12,447 bases of DNA from Hyphomicrobiales bacterium (GTDB lineage: Bacteria > Pseudomonadota > Alphaproteobacteria > Rhizobiales > Beijerinckiaceae): positions 1-12,447 of the forward strand of contig CANCAR010000066.1 of NCBI GenBank assembly GCA_947374125.1, given 5' to 3'. Within the stretch, counting starts at the first letter, position 1. Every line of letters starts with the position of its first letter. This document shows, in pieces, positions 1 to 7,135 of the stretch. Under the pieces are notes generated by a model, which worked only from the letters and a program-made list of their open reading frames with translations, did no database searches and was not told where the DNA came from. The position numbers and the translations under genes were made by a program.

Positions 1-35
1 TACTGCCTATAAAAGCGTCCCCTTATTCGTGATAT

Positions 36-734
36 TTATCTATTCGCATTCATTCGGCGCAACGCTCCGTTAATATGCGCCCGCATGGCTTTCTCCGCCG
101 CTTCCGGCTTCCGATCCCTAATGGCAGCTAGAATTTTGCCATGCTCAATGATGGTTTGGCGATGGACTCTTGGGCCACTGCTCGAACGAGCAAAACGGAT
201 GCCTGCATAAATAACGCCCCCCAAATAGGCCATGAGCTCCGTGAAATATTGGTTTCGTGTGGCATTTGCGATCGCAAGATGGAATTGAAGATCGTATCTT
301 TCGGGGTCGCTATCGTGTGTCCCTTCCATCGCCAAATGAAACATTTCCATTTGCTCAATATCCTCATTCGAACGCCTCGAAGCCGCAAGACTTGCGGCCA
401 TGATCTCAATCGGCATCCGCAATTCAAACAGCTTTACAACAGCTGTCGAATCCTTGCTGAGCTCAGAATGAACTTTGAACGACTGACGTTCTAGAAGTCC
501 TTTGACATAGAGGCCACTGCCTTGACGCGATTCAACAAGACCATCAGCCTTCACTCGCGAAATGGCCTCTCGTACTACCGGGCGACTGACATCAAAATGT
601 TGGGCTAACCCGTGCTCTGATGGAAGCCGCGCCCCGGCAGGAAATTCACCATTGCGGATATGCAGGGAAAGGAGATCGGCAATCTCCTGTGGGGCATCCA
701 ACTTTAGACGGGCTGTTAACTTGGCTTCCAACAT
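36..734 (-). CDS. GntR-family transcriptional regulator, FadR/FCD subfamily
   Basis: A 232-residue DNA-binding regulator, probably the local repressor of the divergent ABC importer. The N-terminal winged helix-turn-helix spans about residues 15-78: LPSEHGLAQHF is followed by the recognition helix SRPVVREAISR and the wing GLVESRQGSGLYV. An all-helical FCD ligand-binding domain follows (about 95-225). The FCD metal-ligand pattern is visible as D148-x3-H152, H198 and H220, so a metal-dependent organic-acid or sugar-acid effector is plausible from what is known of the family. Length is normal. The ATG at 734 has an AAGG Shine-Dalgarno-like stretch about 8 bases upstream. The gene is divergent from the binding-protein gene, and the space between holds two copies of a FadR-type operator, which suggests autoregulation plus control of transport. 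The inducer is unknown. Confidence 0.93.
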   Translation of the reverse strand: MLEAKLTARLKLDAPQEIADLLSLHIRNGEFPAGARLPSEHGLAQHFDVSRPVVREAISRVKADGLVESRQGSGLYVKGLLERQSFKVHSELSKDSTAVVKLFELRMPIEIMAASLAASRRSNEDIEQMEMFHLAMEGTHDSDPERYDLQFHLAIANATRNQYFTELMAYLGGVIYAGIRFARSSSGPRVHRQTIIEHGKILAAIRDRKPEAAEKAMRAHINGALRRMNANR

Positions 735-759
735 AAGTCTTACCTTACATCATTTTTAC

Positions 760-784
760 TTGTCTTACAATTATTGTCTTACAA
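760..784. promoter_or_regulatory. Tandem FadR-type GntR operators in the divergent promoter
   Basis: Two exact copies of TTGTCTTACAA lie at 760-770 and 774-784, 14 bp centre to centre. Each fits the published FadR-subfamily consensus TNGTNNNACNA. A weaker third copy of the core GTCTTAC is at 737-743, next to the regulator start codon. The outer parts of the pair (ACTTGT and ACAAGT) are also mirror images. They lie between the GntR gene and the importer operon, so the regulator encoded next door is the obvious ligand (inference). Confidence 0.75.
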
Positions 785-807
785 GTCTTTTCAATTCGCA
801 AAAGTGC

Positions 808-815
808 GATAATAT
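808..815 (+). promoter_or_regulatory. Possible -10 element for the importer operon
   Basis: GATAAT (808-813), overlapping TAATAT (810-815), lies about 70 bases before the binding-protein start and just downstream of the operator pair. No convincing -35 hexamer is seen at the right distance; the place where it would lie is directly next to the second operator. A repressor bound at 774-784 would therefore cover or abut the polymerase site. This is a weak call resting on the hexamer and its position only. Confidence 0.35.
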
Positions 816-881
816 GACCGGCGTTGTGACGGAAAAAAAACGATCTGGAATAACTAGATCTTTGAAAACGGGAGGAAAAAC

Positions 882-1928
882 ATGAAGTTAGTGAAAAGCG
901 GATTCTTATTGTCTGCCCTCATGGCGGCAGCGGCGTTCACTTCTGCTTCGGCAGCAGATAAAGTTGTTATTGGATATTCCGCGCCGGCACTTCTTGGCGG
1001 CCAGGGACAAATTCAAGCCGGCCTAGTAAATGGTGCCAAGGCGAAGGGCTGGGAGGTTGTAACCATCACCTCTGGTGGCGATGCTCAAAAGCAATTAAAT
1101 GATATCAATGACTTGATCGCGCGTAAAGTAAACGCGATCGTTGCGGTGCCAGATGATAGCGCCGGTATTTGCCAAGCCGTCAAAGCTGCAAAAGCAGCAA
1201 AAATACCTTTCTATACGATTGATCGGGCGCCATCGGGATGCGAAATCGACATGGTTGTGCTCTCGGATAACTATCTCGCCGGCAAGCAGGCCGGTGAAGC
1301 CATGGTGGCTTTCCTTAAAGAGCGCTCTGGTTCTGCCAAGGGTAAGGTTCTGGAAATCACGGGAAATCTTGCTCAAAACGTAGCGCAGCTACGCGGCTCA
1401 GGCTTCAATGACGTCATCAAGAAGAACCCAGGCATTACCGTTATCACCAAGGTTGGTGATTGGGATGCTCCTAAGGGCGTCGACATTGTTCGCGACGTTG
1501 CTTCGGCACAGGCTGATCTTGACGGCATCTATATGCATTCCGATTGCGTCTACTCGGAAGGCACGGTTCAAACCCTTAAAGAGCTCAACAAAAGCGCTTT
1601 GTCTGGTGAAAAAGGCCATATCTTCTTAGCCAGCGTTGACGCATGCCTATCGGCTCTCGAACTCATGCGCGCTAAAAAATTCGACCATGCGTCAAACCAG
1701 CCTATTCCTGACTTCGGTGTTCTTGCCGCCGACTTCATTGAGAAACAGCTTAAAGGACAGGCTGCGACGCCAGGTGAGGTGAAGAAAGATGGTACGCTTT
1801 GGTCGCCAGCCCGCGTTGAAAAGTCTGATGTTGGTATGCAGCTCTTTCTGTCAACAACGGCGATTAATCAGTCCAATATGAATGATGAACGCCTTTGGGG
1901 TAACATTGAGAAGAAAAATGGCGGCTAA
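882..1928 (+). CDS. Sugar-type ABC transporter periplasmic substrate-binding protein
   Basis: A 348-residue periplasmic binding protein of the ribose-binding (Peripla_BP_4, RbsB-like) class, the recognition component of the importer encoded just downstream. It has a clear Sec signal peptide: a basic start (MKLVK), a hydrophobic core and ASA followed by A, giving likely cleavage after residue 24. The mature part shows the two-lobe pattern of the family, for example GGDAQKQLNDINDLI (65-79), the hinge-side IVAVPDDSAG (86-95) and DGIYMHSDC (214-222). Four cysteines (97, 120, 222, 255) are all in the exported part and could form two disulfides. The start is fixed by GGGAGGAAAA just before the ATG at 882. 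It is the first gene of the transport operon, followed by a hairpin before the ATPase gene. The substrate (sugar, polyol or sugar acid) cannot be read from the sequence. Confidence 0.93.
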   Translation: MKLVKSGFLLSALMAAAAFTSASAADKVVIGYSAPALLGGQGQIQAGLVNGAKAKGWEVVTITSGGDAQKQLNDINDLIARKVNAIVAVPDDSAGICQAVKAAKAAKIPFYTIDRAPSGCEIDMVVLSDNYLAGKQAGEAMVAFLKERSGSAKGKVLEITGNLAQNVAQLRGSGFNDVIKKNPGITVITKVGDWDAPKGVDIVRDVASAQADLDGIYMHSDCVYSEGTVQTLKELNKSALSGEKGHIFLASVDACLSALELMRAKKFDHASNQPIPDFGVLAADFIEKQLKGQAATPGEVKKDGTLWSPARVEKSDVGMQLFLSTTAINQSNMNDERLWGNIEKKNGG

Positions 1929-1952
1929 CCGCCTCGTTTAAGTCAACACTCA

Positions 1953-1984
1953 GGCGCGGCTTTCATTGAACCTAGAGCCGCGCC
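1953..1984 (+). promoter_or_regulatory. Intercistronic GC-rich hairpin after the binding-protein gene
   Basis: GGCGCGGCT (1953-1961) and AGCCGCGCC (1976-1984) are a perfect 9-bp inverted repeat with a 14-base loop, starting 24 bases after the binding-protein stop. The following CCTTTA is not a strong T-tract. It therefore looks like a partial terminator or an mRNA-stabilising hairpin, as often found between binding-protein and ATPase genes, where the binding protein is needed in excess (established pattern; role here inferred). Confidence 0.65.
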
Positions 1985-2027
1985 CCTTTATTCATTGAGT
2001 AACTCGCGAGCGGATTGGAGATCCGGG

Positions 2028-3560
2028 ATGGACGATCAACATTCCATACCTGTGGTTGAAATGGTCGACATCGTTAAGGTGTTTCCCGGCGTAAGGGCGC
2101 TTGATTCGGTTTCCTTCACTGTGAAGCAAGGCGAAATTCATGCCTTATTGGGTAAGAATGGTGCAGGCAAATCGACCTTAATGCACGTCTTGACGGGTCT
2201 TTATACGCCTGACTCCGGCACTATCCGTATTCGCGGCGAAACCCATGAAAATTTAAACACAGCAAAAGCCAAACAGGCTGGCATTGCCCTAGTGGCGCAG
2301 CACGCTAAATTTGTGCCCGGCCTGAGCATTGCTGAGAATGTCTATTCCGGCATGTTGCCGCTCGGTTGGGGTGGTTTTGTCGATTGGAAAAAAATGTATC
2401 GCGATGCCCAAGAAAAATTGGGCCAATTCGATATCGATATCGATGTCACGCGATTGATGGAAGACACCACGGTTGCTGAACGCCAAATGATTGAAATCGC
2501 TCGCGCTCTCTTCGCAGATGCAAGCGTGATTATTCTCGACGAACCTACCGCTCCCTTGCCAAAGCATGATGTCGCGAAGCTGTTTGACTTTGTTAGGCGT
2601 CAAAGGGCTCGCGGTGCCTCCTTCATCTATATCTCGCATTACCTCGAAGAAATTTTTGAAGTAGCAGACCATGTTACCGTCATGCGCAACGGTGTCGTGG
2701 CAGGCGTTTCACCGGTCGAAGAGATTACGCAACCGGAATTGATCCGTCTGATCAGCGGCGCCGATGTTGAACGCTATAAACGAGAAAGTTCAACGATTGG
2801 CAAACCGGTTCTGACCATTAAGGGATTGAGCAGGCCAGGCGCCTATACGGATGTCCATTTAACGCTCAATGCTGGCGAAGTGGTTGGCCTGACGGGCCTA
2901 GAGGGCAGCGGACCCGGCGAATTGGCCCGAGGCCTATTCGGATTGGAACCGCTTGGCGAAGGCGAAGTAACGCTCAATGTCACCGCCTACATCCATGACA
3001 GCCCAATCACCTCACTGGCGCAAGGCTTGGCCTATCTCCCGCGGGATCGACATGGGCTTGGAATCATTGCCATCCGTAGCGTCCGGGACAATGTCTCTCT
3101 TTCTGTTTTGGAGAAGCTTGAGCCTGTGGTTGGGTTGATTGACGGGGCAAAAGAAAAGAAATTGGTCAACGATTTTATCGATGTTTTGGGTATCAAGACC
3201 CCCAGCATGGATACAGCCGTCGAAAATCTTAGCGGCGGCAACCAGCAAAAAGTTGTTGTTGCCAAACTTGCAGCGACAGAGCCGAAAGTTCTTATTCTGG
3301 ACGAGCCTACACAAGGTGTTGATGTGCAGGCAAAAGTTGAACTGCTTCGGATTGTTGATCAACTGAGCCAGCGGGGTGTCGCCGTTGGCGTGGTTTCCGA
3401 CGAGCTCAGCGAGTTAATGGATATTTGTGATCGAATCGTCGTGTTTTATCGCGGAAAGATTATTCGAGAATTCCGTAAAAATCTTGAACCGATTACGACA
3501 GCGCTTTTGTTGGCCGCAATTGAAGGCGAGACTTTGGAGACTACCAATGCAGGCGTCTAA
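2028..3560 (+). CDS. Sugar ABC transporter double ATP-binding protein (RbsA/MglA-like)
   Basis: A 510-residue cytoplasmic ATPase with two fused nucleotide-binding domains, powering the adjacent permease. The first domain has Walker A GKNGAGKST (42-50), a Q-loop at LVAQ (88-91), Walker B VIILDE (167-172) and the switch His in ISH (204). Its signature region is degenerate (TTVAERQ, about 147-153). The second domain has a degenerate Walker A (GLEGSGPGE, 290-298) without the lysine, an intact signature LSGGNQQK (401-408), Walker B VLILDE (421-426) and Asp458 where the switch His would be. This asymmetry is normal for the class: one composite ATP site is competent. An in-frame TTG at 1995 would add 11 residues. 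ATG 2028 is preferred because GGAG lies 7 bases before it (2017-2020) and the protein then begins like its relatives. The stop overlaps the permease start by 14 bases, implying translational coupling. Confidence 0.93.
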   Translation: MDDQHSIPVVEMVDIVKVFPGVRALDSVSFTVKQGEIHALLGKNGAGKSTLMHVLTGLYTPDSGTIRIRGETHENLNTAKAKQAGIALVAQHAKFVPGLSIAENVYSGMLPLGWGGFVDWKKMYRDAQEKLGQFDIDIDVTRLMEDTTVAERQMIEIARALFADASVIILDEPTAPLPKHDVAKLFDFVRRQRARGASFIYISHYLEEIFEVADHVTVMRNGVVAGVSPVEEITQPELIRLISGADVERYKRESSTIGKPVLTIKGLSRPGAYTDVHLTLNAGEVVGLTGLEGSGPGELARGLFGLEPLGEGEVTLNVTAYIHDSPITSLAQGLAYLPRDRHGLGIIAIRSVRDNVSLSVLEKLEPVVGLIDGAKEKKLVNDFIDVLGIKTPSMDTAVENLSGGNQQKVVVAKLAATEPKVLILDEPTQGVDVQAKVELLRIVDQLSQRGVAVGVVSDELSELMDICDRIVVFYRGKIIREFRKNLEPITTALLLAAIEGETLETTNAGV

Positions 3561-4605
3561 ATACATTCCCACCCTTCTGGATCATTTAATTTGGGTGATT
3601 TTGGTTGGGGTATTCATCTTCTTTGTCTTTCAATCGCCCGTCTTTTTGACGTCGACCAACATCACCAATATTTTTACCGCTGCGGCTGTGCTTGGTATTT
3701 TGGTGGTTGGCCAGACTTTCGTGCTGATCAGTGGCAATTTCGACCTTTCCTCTGAATCGACACTCGGCGTCTGCGCGCTTTTTGGCATGTATTTAATCGT
3801 GCCGGCCACGCCACCCTATTGGGGTGGCGGCCTGTTAATCAATCCCTATCTCTCCATCGCGTTCATCATTCTTACGGGCTCTTTATTTGGCTATATCAAC
3901 GGTTTGCTGATCACCGTCGGAAAAATGAATAATTTTATCGTCACGCTCGCAATGCTCCTTATTTTGCGCGGCTTGATGATGGCCTTTACGCAAGGCAAGC
4001 CGATCAGCGGGCTTAATTTTCCTCCCGCGGAAGTGTACTTTTGGCTTGGCCATGAGTCCCTTTTTGAAATCCCGGATTTTGCGAAAATTCCGGTAGGCGT
4101 GGTTGCTACGGGGCTCATCTTTTTTATTGGTCACATCATCCTGAATCATCGCCGTCTTGGCCGTGAACTCTACGCGATTGGAGGCAATAAGCAGGCAGCC
4201 ATCGCATCAGGAATCGATGCGGATAAGCGTATCCGGCAAGCTTACATCATCAGCGGGGGACTTGCGGCGTTGGCGGGCTGGATGCTCGCAGGCCGCGTCG
4301 GTTCCATCCAAGTCAATCTTGGCGACGGGTATATCTTTACGGTGATGGCCGCAGCGGTTATTGGCGGCATAAGCTTACAAGGTGGCCGCGGCACGATGCT
4401 GGGTGCCTTAGGGGGCGTCCTGTTGTTATCGACGATTGATCGCGGGCTAAATTTGATGAGTGTCTCGGTTTTCTGGGTCAAAGTGATTCAAGGATTGATC
4501 ATCATGTTCGCGATGTTTATCGATGCACAACGGGTCAGGTATCGGAAGCCTAAAGCCAAAGCCGTTGCCGCCAATGCAGCAACGTCATCCGCAAACCCGG
4601 CTTAA
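3547..4605 (+). CDS. Sugar ABC transporter permease (RbsC-like, BPD_transp_2)
   Basis: A 352-residue inner-membrane protein forming the translocation pore of the importer, presumably as a homodimer. About ten hydrophobic segments are visible, at roughly 14-30, 43-62, 72-86, 101-122, 129-147, 182-200, 232-248, 260-275, 285-300 and 308-326. The cytoplasmic coupling motif GRELYAIGGN (205-214), followed by KQAAIASGI, is characteristic of the family, as is the GNFDLS stretch (63-68). The reading frame is open further upstream to 3427, but that part overlaps the ATPase gene and has no membrane character. ATG 3547 has GGAG 7 bases upstream (3536-3539) and gives the normal family length. The last 20 or so residues are an Ala/Lys-rich tail. 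The stop codon overlaps that of the convergent E1-like gene. Confidence 0.93.
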   Translation: MQASKYIPTLLDHLIWVILVGVFIFFVFQSPVFLTSTNITNIFTAAAVLGILVVGQTFVLISGNFDLSSESTLGVCALFGMYLIVPATPPYWGGGLLINPYLSIAFIILTGSLFGYINGLLITVGKMNNFIVTLAMLLILRGLMMAFTQGKPISGLNFPPAEVYFWLGHESLFEIPDFAKIPVGVVATGLIFFIGHIILNHRRLGRELYAIGGNKQAAIASGIDADKRIRQAYIISGGLAALAGWMLAGRVGSIQVNLGDGYIFTVMAAAVIGGISLQGGRGTMLGALGGVLLLSTIDRGLNLMSVSVFWVKVIQGLIIMFAMFIDAQRVRYRKPKAKAVAANAATSSANPA

Positions 4606-4615
4606 ATAAGTTGGG
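4596..4615 (+). terminator. Possible weak hairpin over the convergent stop codons
   Basis: CCCGGCTT (4596-4603) can pair with AAGTTGGG (4608-4615) around an AAAT loop: eight pairs, two of them G-U. The pairing works only in the plus-strand transcript and no T-tract follows, so if it terminates the importer operon at all it does so weakly. It spans both stop codons. Low confidence. Confidence 0.25.
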
Positions 4616-7001
4616 GTCCTGCGGTAGCGGACTGAACCGCCTCCAAAATCGCCCGCGTGTCGATTCTAAAATGTCGATATAGATCTGCGATCGTACCACT
4701 TTGTCCGAAATGCTCGACGCCAAGTGGAACCGTGCGATGGCCGCGCACACTGCCAATCCACGATAACGTCGCCGGGTGGCCATCCAATACGGTTACCAAA
4801 ATCGTATGGGGTGCGAGAAGCGACATGTGTTTTTCAATCGCTGATCCTTTTCGAGTATCACCGAGCGCCCGCGCTTTTGTTGCCGCATTCCATGCCGCAT
4901 TCAATCGATCGGCCGATGTAACAGCCAACAAACCAACATCCCGTCTTTTCCCTGCAAGATGACCAACGGCTTGAATTGCTTCAGGCATCACGGCACCTGT
5001 GGCAATGATCACACAATCAGGATTTGCACCCGGTTTTCGCAACCAATAAGCGCCTTCAATTATGTCTTCTTCGCATTGGTCGGTCAATTGGCGAAGCGGT
5101 TGTTCAACCAACCGTGTCGACAGGCGCAGATAAACCGATCCACCCTGCTCGTCCCTGACCCATTCGGCACCCGGTAGCTTTCTTGATTTTGCGTGTGATC
5201 CCGATTTTTGGAGATAGTTTAGGGACCACCTCATAATCACCTCCAATTCATCAACAAAAGCTGGCTCAAAACTGGCCAGCCCGTCTTGCGCCATTCCAAT
5301 TAATGGCGTGCCAATCGATTGATGCGCGCCTCCTTCTGGCGCAAGCGTGACACCGGACGGCGTCCCCACCAGAATGAAGCGCGCATCTTGATAGCAGGCA
5401 TGATTGAGAGCATCGAGGCACCGACTGATGAAAGGATCATAAAGTGTCCCAATCGGAAGCAGACGTTCGCCATTCATACTGTGCGAAAGACCCAAAGCGG
5501 CAAGCATCAAGCAGAGATTGTTTTCAGCAATTCCCAATTCAAAATGCTGTCCAAAGGGAGAAAAATCCCACGAAAATGTCGATGGAATTTTTTCTTTTCG
5601 AAAGAGATCAGCAACGGCATCATGGGCGAAAAGACCGCGCCGATTTACCCATGAACCAAGATTGGTTGAAACGGTGACATCGGGAGAACAGGTCACGATC
5701 CGGTCAGCGACAGGGTGCTCAGATTTCGCAAGGTCTTGAAGAATCAAACCAAAACCCTGCTGCGTTGACATGAATTTTTCATGCCGATAATCAAGCAACT
5801 CTGGAACGGGAATAGCTTTAGCGGATAATCGTCTAGGTTGAGAAAAAACGTGCGCGCGATCGGCCACCAGTTTCTGACAGGTCGTTAATTGGGAGCCAAG
5901 ACCTTCGGAAAAGTCCCATTCTTTTCCGCCTCTGATGCCCAAGCTTGTTTGCCAAGTATGGATTTGTGAAGGCGTCATAAGGCCCGCATGATTGTCCTTA
6001 TGACCCTGTAAAGGTAAGCCAAAACCTTTAATCGTATAGGCAATAAAGCACACTGGCCGATCCTGACCGGCATTTGAAAAAGCCTTCAGCAGCGTCGGCA
6101 AATCATGTCCGCCAAGATTCGACATAATCGCAAGCAGTTCATCGTCTGAATAGCTTTCGATCAAACCTGTGACATCGCCTTGATCGCCAATATCATCCAG
6201 AAGACGTTTACGGAACGCACCGCCACCTTGAAAACACAAAGCGGCATAAAGCTGGTTGGGACACCGATCAATCCAGTCCCGCAAGACCGCTCCGCCGGAC
6301 TTCTCAAAAGCTTTCTCAATGTGTGATCCATATTTAAGGATCACGACATCCCAACCAAAATTGCGGAAGATGGTCTCAATTTTTTCCCATAGCCCCTCGC
6401 GGATCACGGCATCGAGACTTTGGCGGTTATAATCAATAATCCACCAACAGTTTCGAAGTCCCTGCTTCCATCCCTCAATAAGGGCTTCATAAATATTTCC
6501 CTCATCAAGCTCGGCATCGCCGACCAGAGCGATTAATCGTCCTTCGGGACGGTGGGTCATGAAGCCTTTTAATTGAACGTAATCTTGGGTGAGCGAAGCG
6601 AAAAGCGTTTGCGCTACGCCTAAACCTACTGATCCGGTTGAAAAATCAACATCGTCGCCATCCTTGGTACGAGAGGGATAGGATTGTGTGCCGCCGAAGC
6701 CACGAAAATGTTCCAGCTCCTTTTGCGTTCGTTGGCCTAGCAAATATTGAATGGCATGATAGATCGGGCTAGCATGCGGTTTAACGGCAACACGGTCTTC
6801 CGCGCGCAAGACGCAAAACCAAAGGGCCGTCATAATCGTTACAAGGGAGGCTGACGACGCTTGGTGGCCCCCAATTTTGAGGCCATCCTCATTCGGTCGT
6901 ATATGGTTCGCATTGTGAATCATCCATGTCGATAGCCAGAGCAGCTTTTGTTCAATGGCGCGTAAGGTCTTGATCTGAGTGTGATCGCTAGGAGATATCA
7001 T
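4602..7001 (-). CDS. Thiamine-diphosphate 2-oxoacid dehydrogenase E1-like protein (AceE/MdeB type)
   Basis: A 799-residue enzyme of the homodimeric pyruvate dehydrogenase E1 family, often annotated simply as transketolase. The expected reaction is thiamine-diphosphate-dependent decarboxylation of a 2-oxo acid. The cofactor motif is GDAELDEGN (161-169) with DYNRQ (190-194). Active-site residues of E. coli AceE have likely counterparts: H46 in GGHQASS, H76 in KPHASP, H338 in the mobile loop, E493 in GIAENN (activating Glu) and H560 in EGGAHQS. The end has the typical GVEHFGQSG (761-769). It is shorter than AceE (about 890 residues). GGH lies about 60 residues nearer the N terminus, so the part that docks AceE to E2 appears missing, and no E2 or E3 gene is nearby. 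ATG 7001 has GGAGAAGG 5 bases upstream. It is divergent from an Lrp-type gene, as in the Pseudomonas putida mde locus, where MdeB acts on 2-oxobutyrate. The substrate is uncertain. Confidence 0.85.
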   Translation of the reverse strand: MISPSDHTQIKTLRAIEQKLLWLSTWMIHNANHIRPNEDGLKIGGHQASSASLVTIMTALWFCVLRAEDRVAVKPHASPIYHAIQYLLGQRTQKELEHFRGFGGTQSYPSRTKDGDDVDFSTGSVGLGVAQTLFASLTQDYVQLKGFMTHRPEGRLIALVGDAELDEGNIYEALIEGWKQGLRNCWWIIDYNRQSLDAVIREGLWEKIETIFRNFGWDVVILKYGSHIEKAFEKSGGAVLRDWIDRCPNQLYAALCFQGGGAFRKRLLDDIGDQGDVTGLIESYSDDELLAIMSNLGGHDLPTLLKAFSNAGQDRPVCFIAYTIKGFGLPLQGHKDNHAGLMTPSQIHTWQTSLGIRGGKEWDFSEGLGSQLTTCQKLVADRAHVFSQPRRLSAKAIPVPELLDYRHEKFMSTQQGFGLILQDLAKSEHPVADRIVTCSPDVTVSTNLGSWVNRRGLFAHDAVADLFRKEKIPSTFSWDFSPFGQHFELGIAENNLCLMLAALGLSHSMNGERLLPIGTLYDPFISRCLDALNHACYQDARFILVGTPSGVTLAPEGGAHQSIGTPLIGMAQDGLASFEPAFVDELEVIMRWSLNYLQKSGSHAKSRKLPGAEWVRDEQGGSVYLRLSTRLVEQPLRQLTDQCEEDIIEGAYWLRKPGANPDCVIIATGAVMPEAIQAVGHLAGKRRDVGLLAVTSADRLNAAWNAATKARALGDTRKGSAIEKHMSLLAPHTILVTVLDGHPATLSWIGSVRGHRTVPLGVEHFGQSGTIADLYRHFRIDTRAILEAVQSATAGPQLI

Positions 7002-7081
7002 GATCGCCTTCTCCGGGATGGTGACGAAGGCATCTTATGCCGAAAGACATCGAAATTTTCTGCAAATTTTGTTTATTATCA

Positions 7082-7100
7082 CAGAATATTAGAATATAAT
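7082..7100. promoter_or_regulatory. Lrp-like binding site and TATAAT in the E1/Lrp divergent region
   Basis: The 134-bp gap 7002-7135 between the divergent E1-like and Lrp-type genes is strongly AT-rich in its right half. Positions 7082-7096 match the published E. coli Lrp consensus YAGHAWATTWTDCTR at 13 of 15 places by my count. They overlap a perfect TATAAT (7095-7100), a candidate -10 for the Lrp-type gene; the matching -35 (TTTATT, 7072-7077) is poor. Low sequence complexity makes a chance match possible. Confidence 0.45.
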
Positions 7101-7135
7101 TTCAAAAAATACATTAAGTTAGAAGGATTTACCAA

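Noticed and set aside
290..298. Loss of Walker A lysine in the second ATPase domain (residues 290-298 of the protein) as a sign of a broken gene
   Set aside because: Degenerate second Walker A is normal for RbsA/MglA-type double ATPases; the numbers here are residues, not bases.
141..494. Plus-strand ORF inside the GntR gene
   Set aside because: Shadow frame opposite a clearly conserved regulator; no recognisable domain or ribosome site.
842..860. GATCT/AGATC inverted repeat in the leader of the binding-protein gene
   Set aside because: Only 5 bp with a 9-base spacer; easily chance, and it does not match the operator sequence.
1995..2027. TTG start adding 11 residues to the double ATPase
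   Set aside because: ATG 2028 has a GGAG site at the right distance, and the extension adds nothing family-like.
3427..3546. 40-residue upstream extension of the permease
   Set aside because: It lies inside the ATPase gene in another frame, has no membrane character, and ATG 3547 has its own ribosome site.
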